From Candidatus Avelusimicrobium ruminicola (GTDB lineage: Bacteria; Elusimicrobiota; Elusimicrobia; Elusimicrobiales; Elusimicrobiaceae), in NCBI GenBank assembly GCA_900319885.1, contig ONQH01000050.1, positions 1 through 12,755 of the forward strand: DNA of 12,755 bases. Direction: 5' to 3'. Under the pieces are notes generated by a model, which saw only the letters and a program-made list of their open reading frames with translations, searched no databases and was not told where the DNA came from. The translations under genes and the position numbers were made by a program. The stretch's first letter is position 1; each line of letters begins with the position of its first letter. Positions 1 to 7,461 of this stretch are shown here, in pieces.

Positions 1-369
1 CCCCATAAAAATAATATCGTACCCGTCGTTGTCGCTATACGCTAACAACCAATCTAGCGGCTTTAGAATATCACCACGCAACACCTTGGCCCGTTCTTCA
101 AACCCCAAATGCACTAAATTTCGGTGAATATTTTTAATACACGCGGGCTCCTTTTCCACCATGACGGCTTTTAAGGCTCCGCGGGAAAGTGCCTCCAGCG
201 ACACGTTGCCTGTACCGGCAAAAAGGTCTAAGAATTTGGCCCCCGGAATACGCGGGCGCAAAATATCAAACAAAGACTGTTTCATCCGGTCCGAAATGGG
301 CTTGACCGGTAAATTTTTTGAGACGGAAAATATCCGCCGTCCGCGGGCTGTTCCTGCAATAATACGCAT
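1..369 (-). CDS. rsmD: 16S rRNA (guanine966-N2)-methyltransferase RsmD, 3' part outside window
   Basis: RsmD methylates the exocyclic N2 of G966 of 16S rRNA in the small ribosomal subunit, using S-adenosylmethionine. Reading the minus strand from the ATG at 369 gives 123 residues open to the window edge. The start MRIIAGTARGRRI and the region around PISDRMKQSLFDIL are typical of the family, and LDLFAGTGNVSLEALSRGA is the SAM-binding motif I with the following helix. The visible part ends IIFMG, just where the catalytic (D/N)PP(F/Y) motif should begin, so the active site itself is not seen. The start lies 9 bases after the response-regulator stop, with AAGGAA before it as ribosome binding site, so it is likely co-transcribed with the two-component genes. 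Family assignment is firm; the rest of the gene (roughly one third) is missing. Confidence 0.9.
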   Translation of the reverse strand, partial: MRIIAGTARGRRIFSVSKNLPVKPISDRMKQSLFDILRPRIPGAKFLDLFAGTGNVSLEALSRGALKAVMVEKEPACIKNIHRNLVHLGFEERAKVLRGDILKPLDWLLAYSDNDGYDIIFMG

Positions 370-378
370 AGCAATTCC

Positions 379-1023
379 TTATAATTGGGCAATCCCTTCT
401 TTAAGGGCATAGCGCACCAACTCGGCCTGTTTGTGAATACCAAGTTTGCGCATAATGTTGTTGCGATGTACATGGATGGTATTGAGCGAAAGCGTGAAAT
501 GCTGTGCAATTTGCTTACTGCTATACCCCTCTGCAATCAACTGCAAAACTTCCTTCTCTTTATTGGTTAAGTGGGTTCCTCGTTTTTTAGGGGCCTGTTT
601 TCCCAAGAAGCCCTGTACTAAAAATTTAGAAATCTTTCCGCCGAAATAAAACCGACCGGCGGCCACTTCGCGCACGGCTTTTACTAATTCTTCCGCCCGC
701 GATACTTTTACCACAAATCCTTTCGCCCCGGCTTTGAGTGCCTTTTCCACGGACACGCGGTCATCATACATACTCAGTACCAACACGTTGGCCTTGGGAT
801 CTTTTTTGACCAATTTGTGTACGGCTTCAATTCCGTTGAGCACCGGCATAGAAATATCCACAATATATATATCGGCAGGTGTCTTTTGTGCTATTTTAAG
901 TAGTTCTTCGCCGTTGGATACTTCTCCAATTACCTTAAATTCTTTGCCGGCAGTTTCCAACATCATGCGTACGCCTTGGCGTACCAACGCATGATCGTCC
1001 GCTAATATAATATTTATTGTCAT
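379..1023 (-). CDS. NarL/LuxR-family response regulator
   Basis: A DNA-binding response regulator of 214 residues, the usual NarL/FixJ length. The receiver domain occupies about residues 3-120, with the acidic pocket D9-D10, the phospho-acceptor D56 in IYIVDISMP, the switch residue S84 and the conserved K106. A short linker follows, then a LuxR-type helix-turn-helix at about 150-210 (LTNKEKEVLQLIAEG, then the recognition helix around NTIHVHRNNIMRKLG). The ATG directly follows the TAA of the kinase gene, and GAGGA in the end of that gene serves as ribosome binding site, so the two are translationally coupled. It is very probably phosphorylated by the kinase encoded just upstream. Target genes cannot be read from the window; the adjacent divergent promoter region is one candidate, by inference only. 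Confidence 0.93.
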   Translation of the reverse strand: MTINIILADDHALVRQGVRMMLETAGKEFKVIGEVSNGEELLKIAQKTPADIYIVDISMPVLNGIEAVHKLVKKDPKANVLVLSMYDDRVSVEKALKAGAKGFVVKVSRAEELVKAVREVAAGRFYFGGKISKFLVQGFLGKQAPKKRGTHLTNKEKEVLQLIAEGYSSKQIAQHFTLSLNTIHVHRNNIMRKLGIHKQAELVRYALKEGIAQL

Positions 1024-2145
1024 TTATTTTTCCTCATATACCATACATGGGCAAACCGCCGCAATGCGCGTTCCTTTGCCTAGTTTACTTGAAATAGTCA
1101 GGTGTCCCCCCAAAAACTGTACGCTATTTTTCATAGCCAACAGCCCTACGTGATGCAGGGAATTCCCCTTGGTCCGTACAAAGCCGTCCCCGTTATCTTG
1201 AATTGTTAAAAACAATTGCCCTTTTTGACGTTTAAGTGAAACATTAACCTGGGAGGCATGGGCGTGCTTTACCACATTACTAAGTGCCTCTTGTACAATA
1301 CGGTAGAGCAAAATCTTTACTTGGTCACAAATGCCTTTTTCGGACATATTTTCCGCACAGGAAAACCGGTAGGAAAGCCTCCCCAGTTTACATACATCTT
1401 CTATCAGCGTTTCCAAACTGCCCCGCAAAGCACCGTCCGTATCCAAACTGGGAGGACGAATCGTTACGATAATTGTGCGCAAACGTTCCATGCTTTGCTG
1501 GGTTTGCGTCTGCAAGCGGTCCAAATCAGCCAATATTTGCTGGGTATCCCCTTTGCGCACACTCTGCTTGGCTAAACTCACCAACGCCGATAACATAACC
1601 GAAGCCGTACCGATTTCATCATGCAAGGCTTTGGCAATCTCTCGCTTTTCTGTTTCACGCGCAGAAAGCAACAGTTGTGCAAACGTCTTAGGGGTGCTTC
1701 CCTCATGCAACGCTTGGTGGGGGTGGGAAGGTTCCGCCCATTGTGAAATATCTTGTGTAATAGCCATTACTTCTGTTACTTGACCCGTAGGCCCGGCAAG
1801 CGGTAGGAGCGTAGTGCGGCTGGTGCATAACGCAGTGCCTTTTTCCCAATGCCACTCATAGCGGCATACTTCGCAACGGTCAAACGCCTGCTGTAATTGT
1901 TCCCGGTGAACTCCTTGCGGTTGTTGCAGTTCGCGGGCGATTGCCCCTTTAGGAGCATAGCACACGCGCGCCACCGAAGAAGGCGTTTGGAACAATAATA
2001 CGCTGTGAGTAACACTATTTGCAGAAACAAACGACGTATTTTGCTCGGCCGGGGTCTTCCTCTTTGCTTCTAATTTAGTTTGACGAGGACTGGAGTAAAC
2101 ACGCACGCTTCTTTCCGCTTTGGCGAAAATTGGCTTAGAACACAT
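1024..2145 (-). CDS. Soluble PAS-domain sensor histidine kinase (HisKA_3/NarX class)
   Basis: A 373-residue histidine kinase of the family that partners NarL-type regulators. Residues from about 45 to 133 look like a degenerate PAS fold, ending in VTEVMAITQDIS, the typical last PAS strand. The HisKA_3 dimerisation and phosphotransfer segment is at about 160-225, with phospho-acceptor H175 in EIAKALHDEIG. The ATPase domain follows, with N290 in the N box (EALSNVVKHAHA), DNGDGF at 317-322, GLLAMKN at 334-340 and GKGTR at 356-360. No membrane segment or signal peptide is visible, so it should sense a cytoplasmic signal. Cysteines C91, C94 and C107 lie in the PAS-like part and might bind a metal or react to redox, which is speculation. 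The start is supported by AGAGG a few bases upstream. The first 40 residues are basic and match nothing I recognise. The regulator gene follows without a gap. Confidence 0.9.
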   Translation of the reverse strand: MCSKPIFAKAERSVRVYSSPRQTKLEAKRKTPAEQNTSFVSANSVTHSVLLFQTPSSVARVCYAPKGAIARELQQPQGVHREQLQQAFDRCEVCRYEWHWEKGTALCTSRTTLLPLAGPTGQVTEVMAITQDISQWAEPSHPHQALHEGSTPKTFAQLLLSARETEKREIAKALHDEIGTASVMLSALVSLAKQSVRKGDTQQILADLDRLQTQTQQSMERLRTIIVTIRPPSLDTDGALRGSLETLIEDVCKLGRLSYRFSCAENMSEKGICDQVKILLYRIVQEALSNVVKHAHASQVNVSLKRQKGQLFLTIQDNGDGFVRTKGNSLHHVGLLAMKNSVQFLGGHLTISSKLGKGTRIAAVCPCMVYEEK

Positions 2146-2162
2146 AATCTGCCTCTACTTTT

Positions 2163-2173
2163 ATTGTACTATA
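2163..2173 (-). promoter_or_regulatory. Possible -10 element(s) of the kinase-regulator-rsmD operon
   Basis: On the minus strand the 98-base divergent region holds TATAGT (2173-2168) running into TACAAT (2168-2163), 17-22 bases before the kinase ATG at 2145. Either would give a short leader that still contains the AGAGG ribosome binding site. No convincing -35 hexamer lies at 16-18 bases. The assignment rests on sequence and on the absence of any other upstream gene on this strand. Confidence 0.35.
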
Positions 2174-2226
2174 CTTTGATTAGATATGCCTAGTCCTCTT
2201 GCAGTACATTTCAAGGCCCTATATTT

Positions 2227-2235
2227 TGATATAAT
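2227..2235 (+). promoter_or_regulatory. Extended -10 promoter for PBP1A, probably leaderless transcript
   Basis: TGATATAAT at 2227-2235 is a perfect extended -10 element (TGn plus TATAAT). The ATG of the PBP1A gene is at 2244, only eight bases after the hexamer, so transcription should begin at or within about two bases of the start codon. No Shine-Dalgarno sequence is present before the ATG, which fits a leaderless message. The -35 region is poor (TTTCAA at 2209-2214 with a short 15-base spacer), as often tolerated with an extended -10. Confidence 0.55.
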
Positions 2236-2243
2236 AGAAATAT

Positions 2244-4376
2244 ATGGCTAAAGTACGCTCTTCCTTAAGAAAGTCCAAAGTGTTTATTACCGCTATTTTG
2301 GTGGCACTGGTTGTTGTCATCTTGGCCGGGGCTGTATTTATGCGTTATATTCTTTCCGGCTTGCCGCCGGTGTATGAGATGGAGGAATACACCCCCTCTC
2401 TTACAACCAAAGTATATGACCGCAACAATGAACTAATTCACGAATTTTCTATTGAGAAACGTATGATGGTCCCTTTGGAAGAAATCCCGGTGGACTTACA
2501 AAACGCCGTAGTAGCCATGGAAGACCGCAACTTCTTTGCGCATCCCGGTTTTTCCGTCCGCGGCATTTTCCGCGCACTACTTAACGATGCCCTTACCGGG
2601 CGCGCCAAACAAGGGGCTTCCACCCTTACTCAGCAACTTTCCAGAGGGGTATTCCTAACACAGAAGAAAAAACTAATTCGCAAAATCCGCGAGATTATTT
2701 TGGCTATTCAAATTGAACACCAGTTCAGCAAGCGTGAAATTTTACAGTTATACCTCAACCAAATTTACTTGGGCAGCGGCTCCTACGGGGTCAAAGCGGC
2801 CGCCAAAAAATATTTCAATAAAGAGTTACAAGATATTACCACCGGCGAAGCGGCTTTGTTGGTGGGCCTTATTCCCGCCCCGGGGCGTTATAACCCCTTT
2901 GCCAATCCGGAGGTTTCCCGCCAGCGGCGCAATTTAGTGCTGGATGTGATGCACGATCAAGAATACATCACGGACGAAGAGTTGCAAGCGGCCAAAGCCG
3001 AACCCATGCCCCAAAAACCGGAAGCCACCGTGGAAAATAAACCCGGACGCTATTTTATTGAACATATCCGGCGCATATTAGAACCTAAATACGGTATGGA
3101 CGTGCTATGGAAAGCCGGACTCAACATTTATACCACCATTGATATTAAACAACAAAAAATTGCCGAACAAACCATGAATAAATGGTTAAACGACTTTGAT
3201 GAACAAGTAGCTAAAGGGTTAGGCATTGAATTTGACCCAGAAGACTCCGAGGCCGACGCGCCCCAAACGGACGAAGAAGAAACACCGCGCGATCCTTCCG
3301 ACAAAGCCCCGCGTTTACAAGGCGCGTTTATGGTGCGGGATGTAAAATCCGGTGCGGTACGCGTGATGGTAGGCGGACGGGAATATGACGAAAGCAAATT
3401 CAACCGTGCCACGCAAGCCAAACGCCAGCCGGGGTCCTCTTTCAAACCCTATGTGTGGATGGCTGCCTTGCAAAAAGGATACACGCCGGCTACCTTGGTG
3501 AAAGATTTACCCACCATGTTTTATTACGACGGGAAAAACTGGAAGGCATTTGACGAAAATGCCGACTTGTATTCGTTAGATTTGGCCCGCCAGTCTTTTA
3601 TTGCCAGCAAAGATTTCAACGTATGGGTCCCGCAAAACTACGGGGGCAAAAGCGAAGGGTGGATTACGCTACGCAAAGGGTTGGAAAAATCCAAAAACCT
3701 AGTAGCCGTCAACTTAATTGATGCCGTGGGCGTAATGGACGTCATCCGTGTGGCCCGCAAAGCCGGCATTACTGCTAATTTACCCCGCGTACCGGCTTTG
3801 GCGTTGGGGGTGAGTGTGGTACAAATGGATGAACATTTAGCCGCGCTTTCCACCTTTGCTAACGGGGGTATTCATACAGATAACTATTACATTGAACGGG
3901 TGGAAGATGCCAACGGACGCATTTTGGAACAACATATCCCGATTGAACAGGCCGAGTTTTCCCCCCAACATTCGTATTTACTTACGTATATGATGAAAGG
4001 GGTAGTACAACGCGGGAGCGGCGCCTACGTCAATCGCTTGGGCCGCCCGATTGCCGGCAAAACCGGTACTACGCAAAGCCACCGCGATATGTGGTTTGTG
4101 GGTATGACCCCGCATACAGCCGCCGCCGCCTGGATGGGGTATGACGACGATACTTCCCATGAAAACGGAGCCCGCTTTACCGGAAGCACCACCGCACGCT
4201 GGTGGACAGCCATCATGGAAGAAATCTTAAAAGATGAACCCAACGAAGATTTTGCCGTGCCGGAAGGGATTTCGTTTGCGTACATCAATCCTTTAACCGG
4301 CAAATTGGCGACTCCCACCGAACGCAACAAATTTTTAGAAGCGTTTATTTCGGGCACGGAACCGCAAAGTTTCTAA
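2244..4376 (+). CDS. Penicillin-binding protein 1A (bifunctional transglycosylase/transpeptidase)
   Basis: A class A PBP of 710 residues that polymerises lipid II into glycan strands and cross-links the peptides on the outer face of the inner membrane. A basic N-terminus precedes one membrane anchor at about residues 13-36. The GT51 glycosyltransferase domain spans roughly 60-235, with catalytic E93 in AMEDRNFF, the QGASTLTQQL motif at 123-132 and the second conserved E165 in SKREILQLYLNQ. The transpeptidase domain begins near 355 and has all three motifs: S398-x-x-K401 in GSSFKP, S483-K-N485 and K606-T607-G608. An acidic, proline-containing stretch at about 328-353 lies between the two domains and looks like a variable linker. 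Overall length is slightly below E. coli PBP1a (about 850). The mfd gene follows after 9 bases, so the two are likely co-transcribed. The symbol could be mrcA or pbpA; I leave it open. Confidence 0.95.
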   Translation: MAKVRSSLRKSKVFITAILVALVVVILAGAVFMRYILSGLPPVYEMEEYTPSLTTKVYDRNNELIHEFSIEKRMMVPLEEIPVDLQNAVVAMEDRNFFAHPGFSVRGIFRALLNDALTGRAKQGASTLTQQLSRGVFLTQKKKLIRKIREIILAIQIEHQFSKREILQLYLNQIYLGSGSYGVKAAAKKYFNKELQDITTGEAALLVGLIPAPGRYNPFANPEVSRQRRNLVLDVMHDQEYITDEELQAAKAEPMPQKPEATVENKPGRYFIEHIRRILEPKYGMDVLWKAGLNIYTTIDIKQQKIAEQTMNKWLNDFDEQVAKGLGIEFDPEDSEADAPQTDEEETPRDPSDKAPRLQGAFMVRDVKSGAVRVMVGGREYDESKFNRATQAKRQPGSSFKPYVWMAALQKGYTPATLVKDLPTMFYYDGKNWKAFDENADLYSLDLARQSFIASKDFNVWVPQNYGGKSEGWITLRKGLEKSKNLVAVNLIDAVGVMDVIRVARKAGITANLPRVPALALGVSVVQMDEHLAALSTFANGGIHTDNYYIERVEDANGRILEQHIPIEQAEFSPQHSYLLTYMMKGVVQRGSGAYVNRLGRPIAGKTGTTQSHRDMWFVGMTPHTAAAAWMGYDDDTSHENGARFTGSTTARWWTAIMEEILKDEPNEDFAVPEGISFAYINPLTGKLATPTERNKFLEAFISGTEPQSF

Positions 4377-4385
4377 GCTGTTTTT

Positions 4386-7049
4386 ATGAAAAAGAACGCT
4401 GCCTCTTTGACTTATTACTATGGGCTGCCCAACGGGGCGGCCCAAGCGTATTTTGTGTGCAAGCATTTATTACGCCCGGATGTCCCCCACGTATTTGTGA
4501 GTGACCAAGACTTGGATGACTTTGACCACGCCGCGCATGAATTTGCCGTCCACGCCACGCTGCTTTCTTTTCCCAGTACCGATACGGGACAAATGTTTTT
4601 CTTATATCAACTGCTTTCTTCTCACGCGAAACCGCTACTCATTAGCATCCCGTATGAAGGGCTATCGGTTCCCTTGCCGGCTTGTGGGGAATTTAAGCAG
4701 CGCATCCGCACCTTTAGACGGGGTGATACGCTGCACCGTCAAGACGTATTAGATGCTTTGGAGCAAGCCGGTTATACGCGTGATGACTACGCCGAAACCC
4801 CCGGTCAATATGCCGCCCGCGGCAGTGTGGTGGATATTTTTGGGCTGCACCGCGCCGAACCGTTGCGTTTGTATTTTGCCGGTAACAAAATTGAGGCTAT
4901 CCACCCCTTTGATGTAGACACGCAAAATTTAGGGGAATCGGTAGACGAGGCCCTGATCTTACCCTTAGCCTTTGACGAAAAACCGGCCCGGTTAGCCGAC
5001 TATCTACCCCAGGCCGCTTATATTTTTGACGAACCGCAAAACCCATTTGATCTTACCCACTACGCACCCGCCGCGGTGATTACTTCCCTTCCGGCAGCCA
5101 GTGCACATAATGCCAACTTAAAAGCCAATTTGGCCTTTGGCGGCAACACCGCGTTGCTGGCTCAAGAAGTAACACGTTTAGTAAAGCAACACATCCACGT
5201 AATTATTACCTGCTTAAACCGCGGGGAATTAGACCGTATTACCGATTTGCTGGATACATTTGACGTATTCAAACAGGTGGAATTCAAAATTTCCCCCCTC
5301 ACACAAGGATTTACTGATGAGGGAAATCGTCTGGCATTTATTACATCTAACGAAATTCTAAACCGCCATTTCAGCGCGGCCCGTGTGCTAAAACGCTTTG
5401 ATGTAGAACAGGCCAAACGTGTGCGCTTTAAGGAACTGCAACCCGGTGATTATGTAGTCCACCGCGACTACGGTATCGGCCGCTACGAGGGGTTAGAGAT
5501 TATGAACCAAGCCGATAACCCCACCGACTGCCTTAAAATAGAGTACCGCCGCAACAGCCGCATTTATGTACCCATGTATGATTTTAAGAAAGTGCAGAAA
5601 TACATCTCCGCAGGCGGCAAACGCCCCACGCTATCGGTACTGGGCGGCACCAGTTGGAAGGAAGTCAAAAAACACGTCAAAGAGCAAGCGCAAAAAGCCG
5701 CCAAAGAAATCTTAAAACTGGAAGCCTTGCGCCAAGCCACTCCCGCCCCTGTGATTATAGGGGACAGCCGCTTAGAAGAAGAATTTGCCGACTCCTTTCC
5801 CTATGTACTGACCGCCGGGCAAGAAAAAGCCATCCAGGAGACTTTGCACGATTTAGACCTCCCCAAACCCATGGACCGCGTGTTAGTAGGGGACGTGGGC
5901 TTTGGCAAAACGGAAGTAGCCATGCGTGCGGCCCTCAAAGTAGCATTATCCGGTAAGCAAGTGATGGTATTGGTGCCCACCACTATTTTGGCGGACCAGC
6001 ATTACAAAACATTTACCAAGCGTATGGCGGGGTTTCCCATCAATATACGGATGTTGTGCCGCTTTCAAACGGCTAAAGAACAAAAAGGCATTATTGGGGA
6101 ACTCAAAAGCGGGTTGTGCGATATTATTATCGGCACCCACCGCTTGCTAAGCAAGGATATTGCGTTTAAGGAGTTGGGCTTGGTAATTATTGACGAAGAA
6201 CACCGCTTTGGCGTCAGACAAAAAGAAAAAATCCGCGCGTTAAGCGCGGGCGTACACTCGCTCATGCTAAGTGCCACCCCGATTCCGCGCACGCTCAATC
6301 AATCGCTTTCTTCCCTGCGTGACATTTCTCTTATTGATACACCTCCCCGCGGACGTACCCCCATTAAAACCGTGGTAACCGCGTGGAATGACGAACTGGC
6401 CGCCGCCGCTATTAACCAAGAATTGGCCCGCAATGGGCAAGTGTACTATGTGTATAACAGCGTGCGCGATATGCAGGAACGATTGGCCTTTCTGCGTAAA
6501 CTGGTTCCGCAAGCACGTATTTGCATGGCGCACGGGCAAATGAACGAGAAAGAACTGGAACAAACGCTTTGGGATTTTAACCAAAAAAAATATGACGTAC
6601 TGCTAGCCTCTACCATTATAGAATCTGGCATAGACATCAGCAACGCCAATACCCTTATTGTAGAAGATGCCCAAAATTTCGGGCTCGCGCAACTGTATCA
6701 ATTACGCGGGCGCATTGGACGTGCCGACCAAAAAGCCTATTGCTATCTGTTCCACCCGGATTGGTTATTTAAGAAACACGAGGAAGATGACACTTCCTAC
6801 GCCCAACTGGCGGCCGTACGCTGGAATCCGCGCCCCACCAAAGACCCCACCGCCGAGGCTAAAGAACGTTTGGCGGCGCTGATGGAATTTGGGGAACTGG
6901 GCAGTGGGTTTCGTTTGGCACTGCGCGATATGGAAATCCGCGGTGCCGGGGAATTATTAGGCCTTAAAAGGACAACCCGTGCAACGCAAACTGCAAGCCA
7001 AGGTCAATTTGCCGCTGGCCGCTTATATCCCGCCCGATTATTTGCCTGA
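4386..7049 (+). CDS. mfd: Transcription-repair coupling factor Mfd, frame broken near its end
   Basis: Mfd displaces RNA polymerase stalled at DNA lesions and recruits UvrA. This frame gives 887 residues. The UvrB-like N-terminal module ends around QYAARGSVVDIF (141-152). The RNA-polymerase-interacting domain lies at about 345-405 (GDYVVHRDYGIGRYEG). The RecG-like motor follows: Walker A GDVGFGKTE near 502-510, D603-E-E-H606, SATPIPRT from 629 and motif VI QLRGRIGRADQ from 772. The translocation (TRG) motif begins with DMEIRGAGELLG, whose R852 matches E. coli R953. After residue 859 homology stops, and the last 28 residues are out-of-frame translation ending at a TGA. The homologous C-terminal domain continues in another frame from 6979. 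The region between UvrB module and polymerase domain is about 100 residues shorter than in E. coli, and about 20-25 extra residues occur near 792-820. No ribosome binding site precedes the ATG. The lesion may be real or an assembly error. Confidence 0.9.
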   Translation: MKKNAASLTYYYGLPNGAAQAYFVCKHLLRPDVPHVFVSDQDLDDFDHAAHEFAVHATLLSFPSTDTGQMFFLYQLLSSHAKPLLISIPYEGLSVPLPACGEFKQRIRTFRRGDTLHRQDVLDALEQAGYTRDDYAETPGQYAARGSVVDIFGLHRAEPLRLYFAGNKIEAIHPFDVDTQNLGESVDEALILPLAFDEKPARLADYLPQAAYIFDEPQNPFDLTHYAPAAVITSLPAASAHNANLKANLAFGGNTALLAQEVTRLVKQHIHVIITCLNRGELDRITDLLDTFDVFKQVEFKISPLTQGFTDEGNRLAFITSNEILNRHFSAARVLKRFDVEQAKRVRFKELQPGDYVVHRDYGIGRYEGLEIMNQADNPTDCLKIEYRRNSRIYVPMYDFKKVQKYISAGGKRPTLSVLGGTSWKEVKKHVKEQAQKAAKEILKLEALRQATPAPVIIGDSRLEEEFADSFPYVLTAGQEKAIQETLHDLDLPKPMDRVLVGDVGFGKTEVAMRAALKVALSGKQVMVLVPTTILADQHYKTFTKRMAGFPINIRMLCRFQTAKEQKGIIGELKSGLCDIIIGTHRLLSKDIAFKELGLVIIDEEHRFGVRQKEKIRALSAGVHSLMLSATPIPRTLNQSLSSLRDISLIDTPPRGRTPIKTVVTAWNDELAAAAINQELARNGQVYYVYNSVRDMQERLAFLRKLVPQARICMAHGQMNEKELEQTLWDFNQKKYDVLLASTIIESGIDISNANTLIVEDAQNFGLAQLYQLRGRIGRADQKAYCYLFHPDWLFKKHEEDDTSYAQLAAVRWNPRPTKDPTAEAKERLAALMEFGELGSGFRLALRDMEIRGAGELLGLKRTTRATQTASQGQFAAGRLYPARLFA
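6968..6981 (+). promoter_or_regulatory. Shine-Dalgarno and GTG for separate translation of the Mfd C-terminal domain
   Basis: AAGGA at 6968-6972 lies six bases before GTG at 6979-6981, an ideal spacing. It sits inside the broken part of mfd, exactly where the +1 frame needed for the C-terminal domain opens. Genes nearby (PBP1A, mfd, the lipoprotein) lack such a site, so its presence here is noticeable, though a match of this length can arise by chance. Confidence 0.35.
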
Positions 7050-7449
7050 CGAAGCCGAACGCTTAAAAGTGTATAAAGAACTCATGAGTGCGGACCGGGC
7101 GCAAACACAAGCCATTTTAATGCGTTTAGCGCAACAATGCGGCCCCGCCCCCGAGGAACTATCCCATTTGGTAGAAATTATCTCCTTGGCCAACCAAGCT
7201 GGCGCCTTAGGCATTTATGCGCTGGATTGGATGGACCCGGCCCTGGAGTTTCAATTTACCAAACAAACTCACCTGCCCGAGCAGTTACCTGAAAAACTGT
7301 TTGCGCAGTACGGGGCCGACAACGTACAATTTTTGCAATCAAAAAACGGATACGGGTTACGTATTAACTGTCCCGCTAAAACGCGGCCTCTCGCGTTTGC
7401 CCAAGAGGCGCTGCTGTTTTTCCATCGCTTATTATCCACTCAAAAATGA
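6979..7449 (+). CDS. Mfd C-terminal (D7) domain, out of frame with the motor part
   Basis: This 156-residue frame corresponds to the C-terminal regulatory domain of Mfd, which in E. coli masks the UvrA-binding surface and keeps the motor inactive until polymerase is bound. The run VNLPLAAYIPPDYLPDEAERLKVYKELMSA is the usual family sequence around the fold's start (here residues 9-38), and the remainder has the expected length. It overlaps the preceding frame by 71 bases and is in the +1 frame relative to it. Reading upstream, this frame meets a TAG at 6958-6960, so it can extend no further than KGQPV before the GTG. It could be the detached tail of a broken mfd, an artefact of a missing segment in the assembly, or a separately translated domain starting at the GTG behind AAGGA. 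The first two are more likely. Confidence 0.75.
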   Translation: MQRKLQAKVNLPLAAYIPPDYLPDEAERLKVYKELMSADRAQTQAILMRLAQQCGPAPEELSHLVEIISLANQAGALGIYALDWMDPALEFQFTKQTHLPEQLPEKLFAQYGADNVQFLQSKNGYGLRINCPAKTRPLAFAQEALLFFHRLLSTQK

Positions 7450-7455
7450 TATAGT
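7447..7455 (+). promoter_or_regulatory. Extended -10 promoter for the foldase pair, probably leaderless
   Basis: TGATATAGT at 7447-7455 has the same extended -10 layout as the PBP1A promoter and its TGA is also the stop codon of the Mfd C-terminal frame. The ATG of the lipoprotein is at 7462, six bases after the hexamer, so a transcript from here would begin at or just inside the start codon. No Shine-Dalgarno sequence is present. The -35 region is not recognisable. Read-through from mfd, 12 bases upstream, is equally possible. Confidence 0.4.
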
Positions 7456-7461
7456 ATATAT

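Noticed and set aside
161..412. Plus-strand open frame of 83 codons opposite rsmD
   Set aside because: It lies antisense to a clearly recognisable rsmD and has no family features or ribosome binding site; it is a shadow frame.
2146..2243. Possible small RNA or riboswitch in the divergent region
   Set aside because: The region is short, has no stable stem or known riboswitch element, and is accounted for by two divergent promoters.
5654..5956. Plus-strand open frame of 100 codons within mfd
   Set aside because: It overlaps the conserved motor region including Walker A in the true frame; there is no start signal and the sequence is arginine and serine rich as expected of an out-of-frame reading.
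6958..6985. Programmed +1 frameshift joining the two mfd frames
   Set aside because: A +1 shift at the AAAAGG run would join the frames, but about 35 conserved residues would still be missing, and no known shift signal (such as the prfB-like stop context) is present. A deletion explains both facts better.
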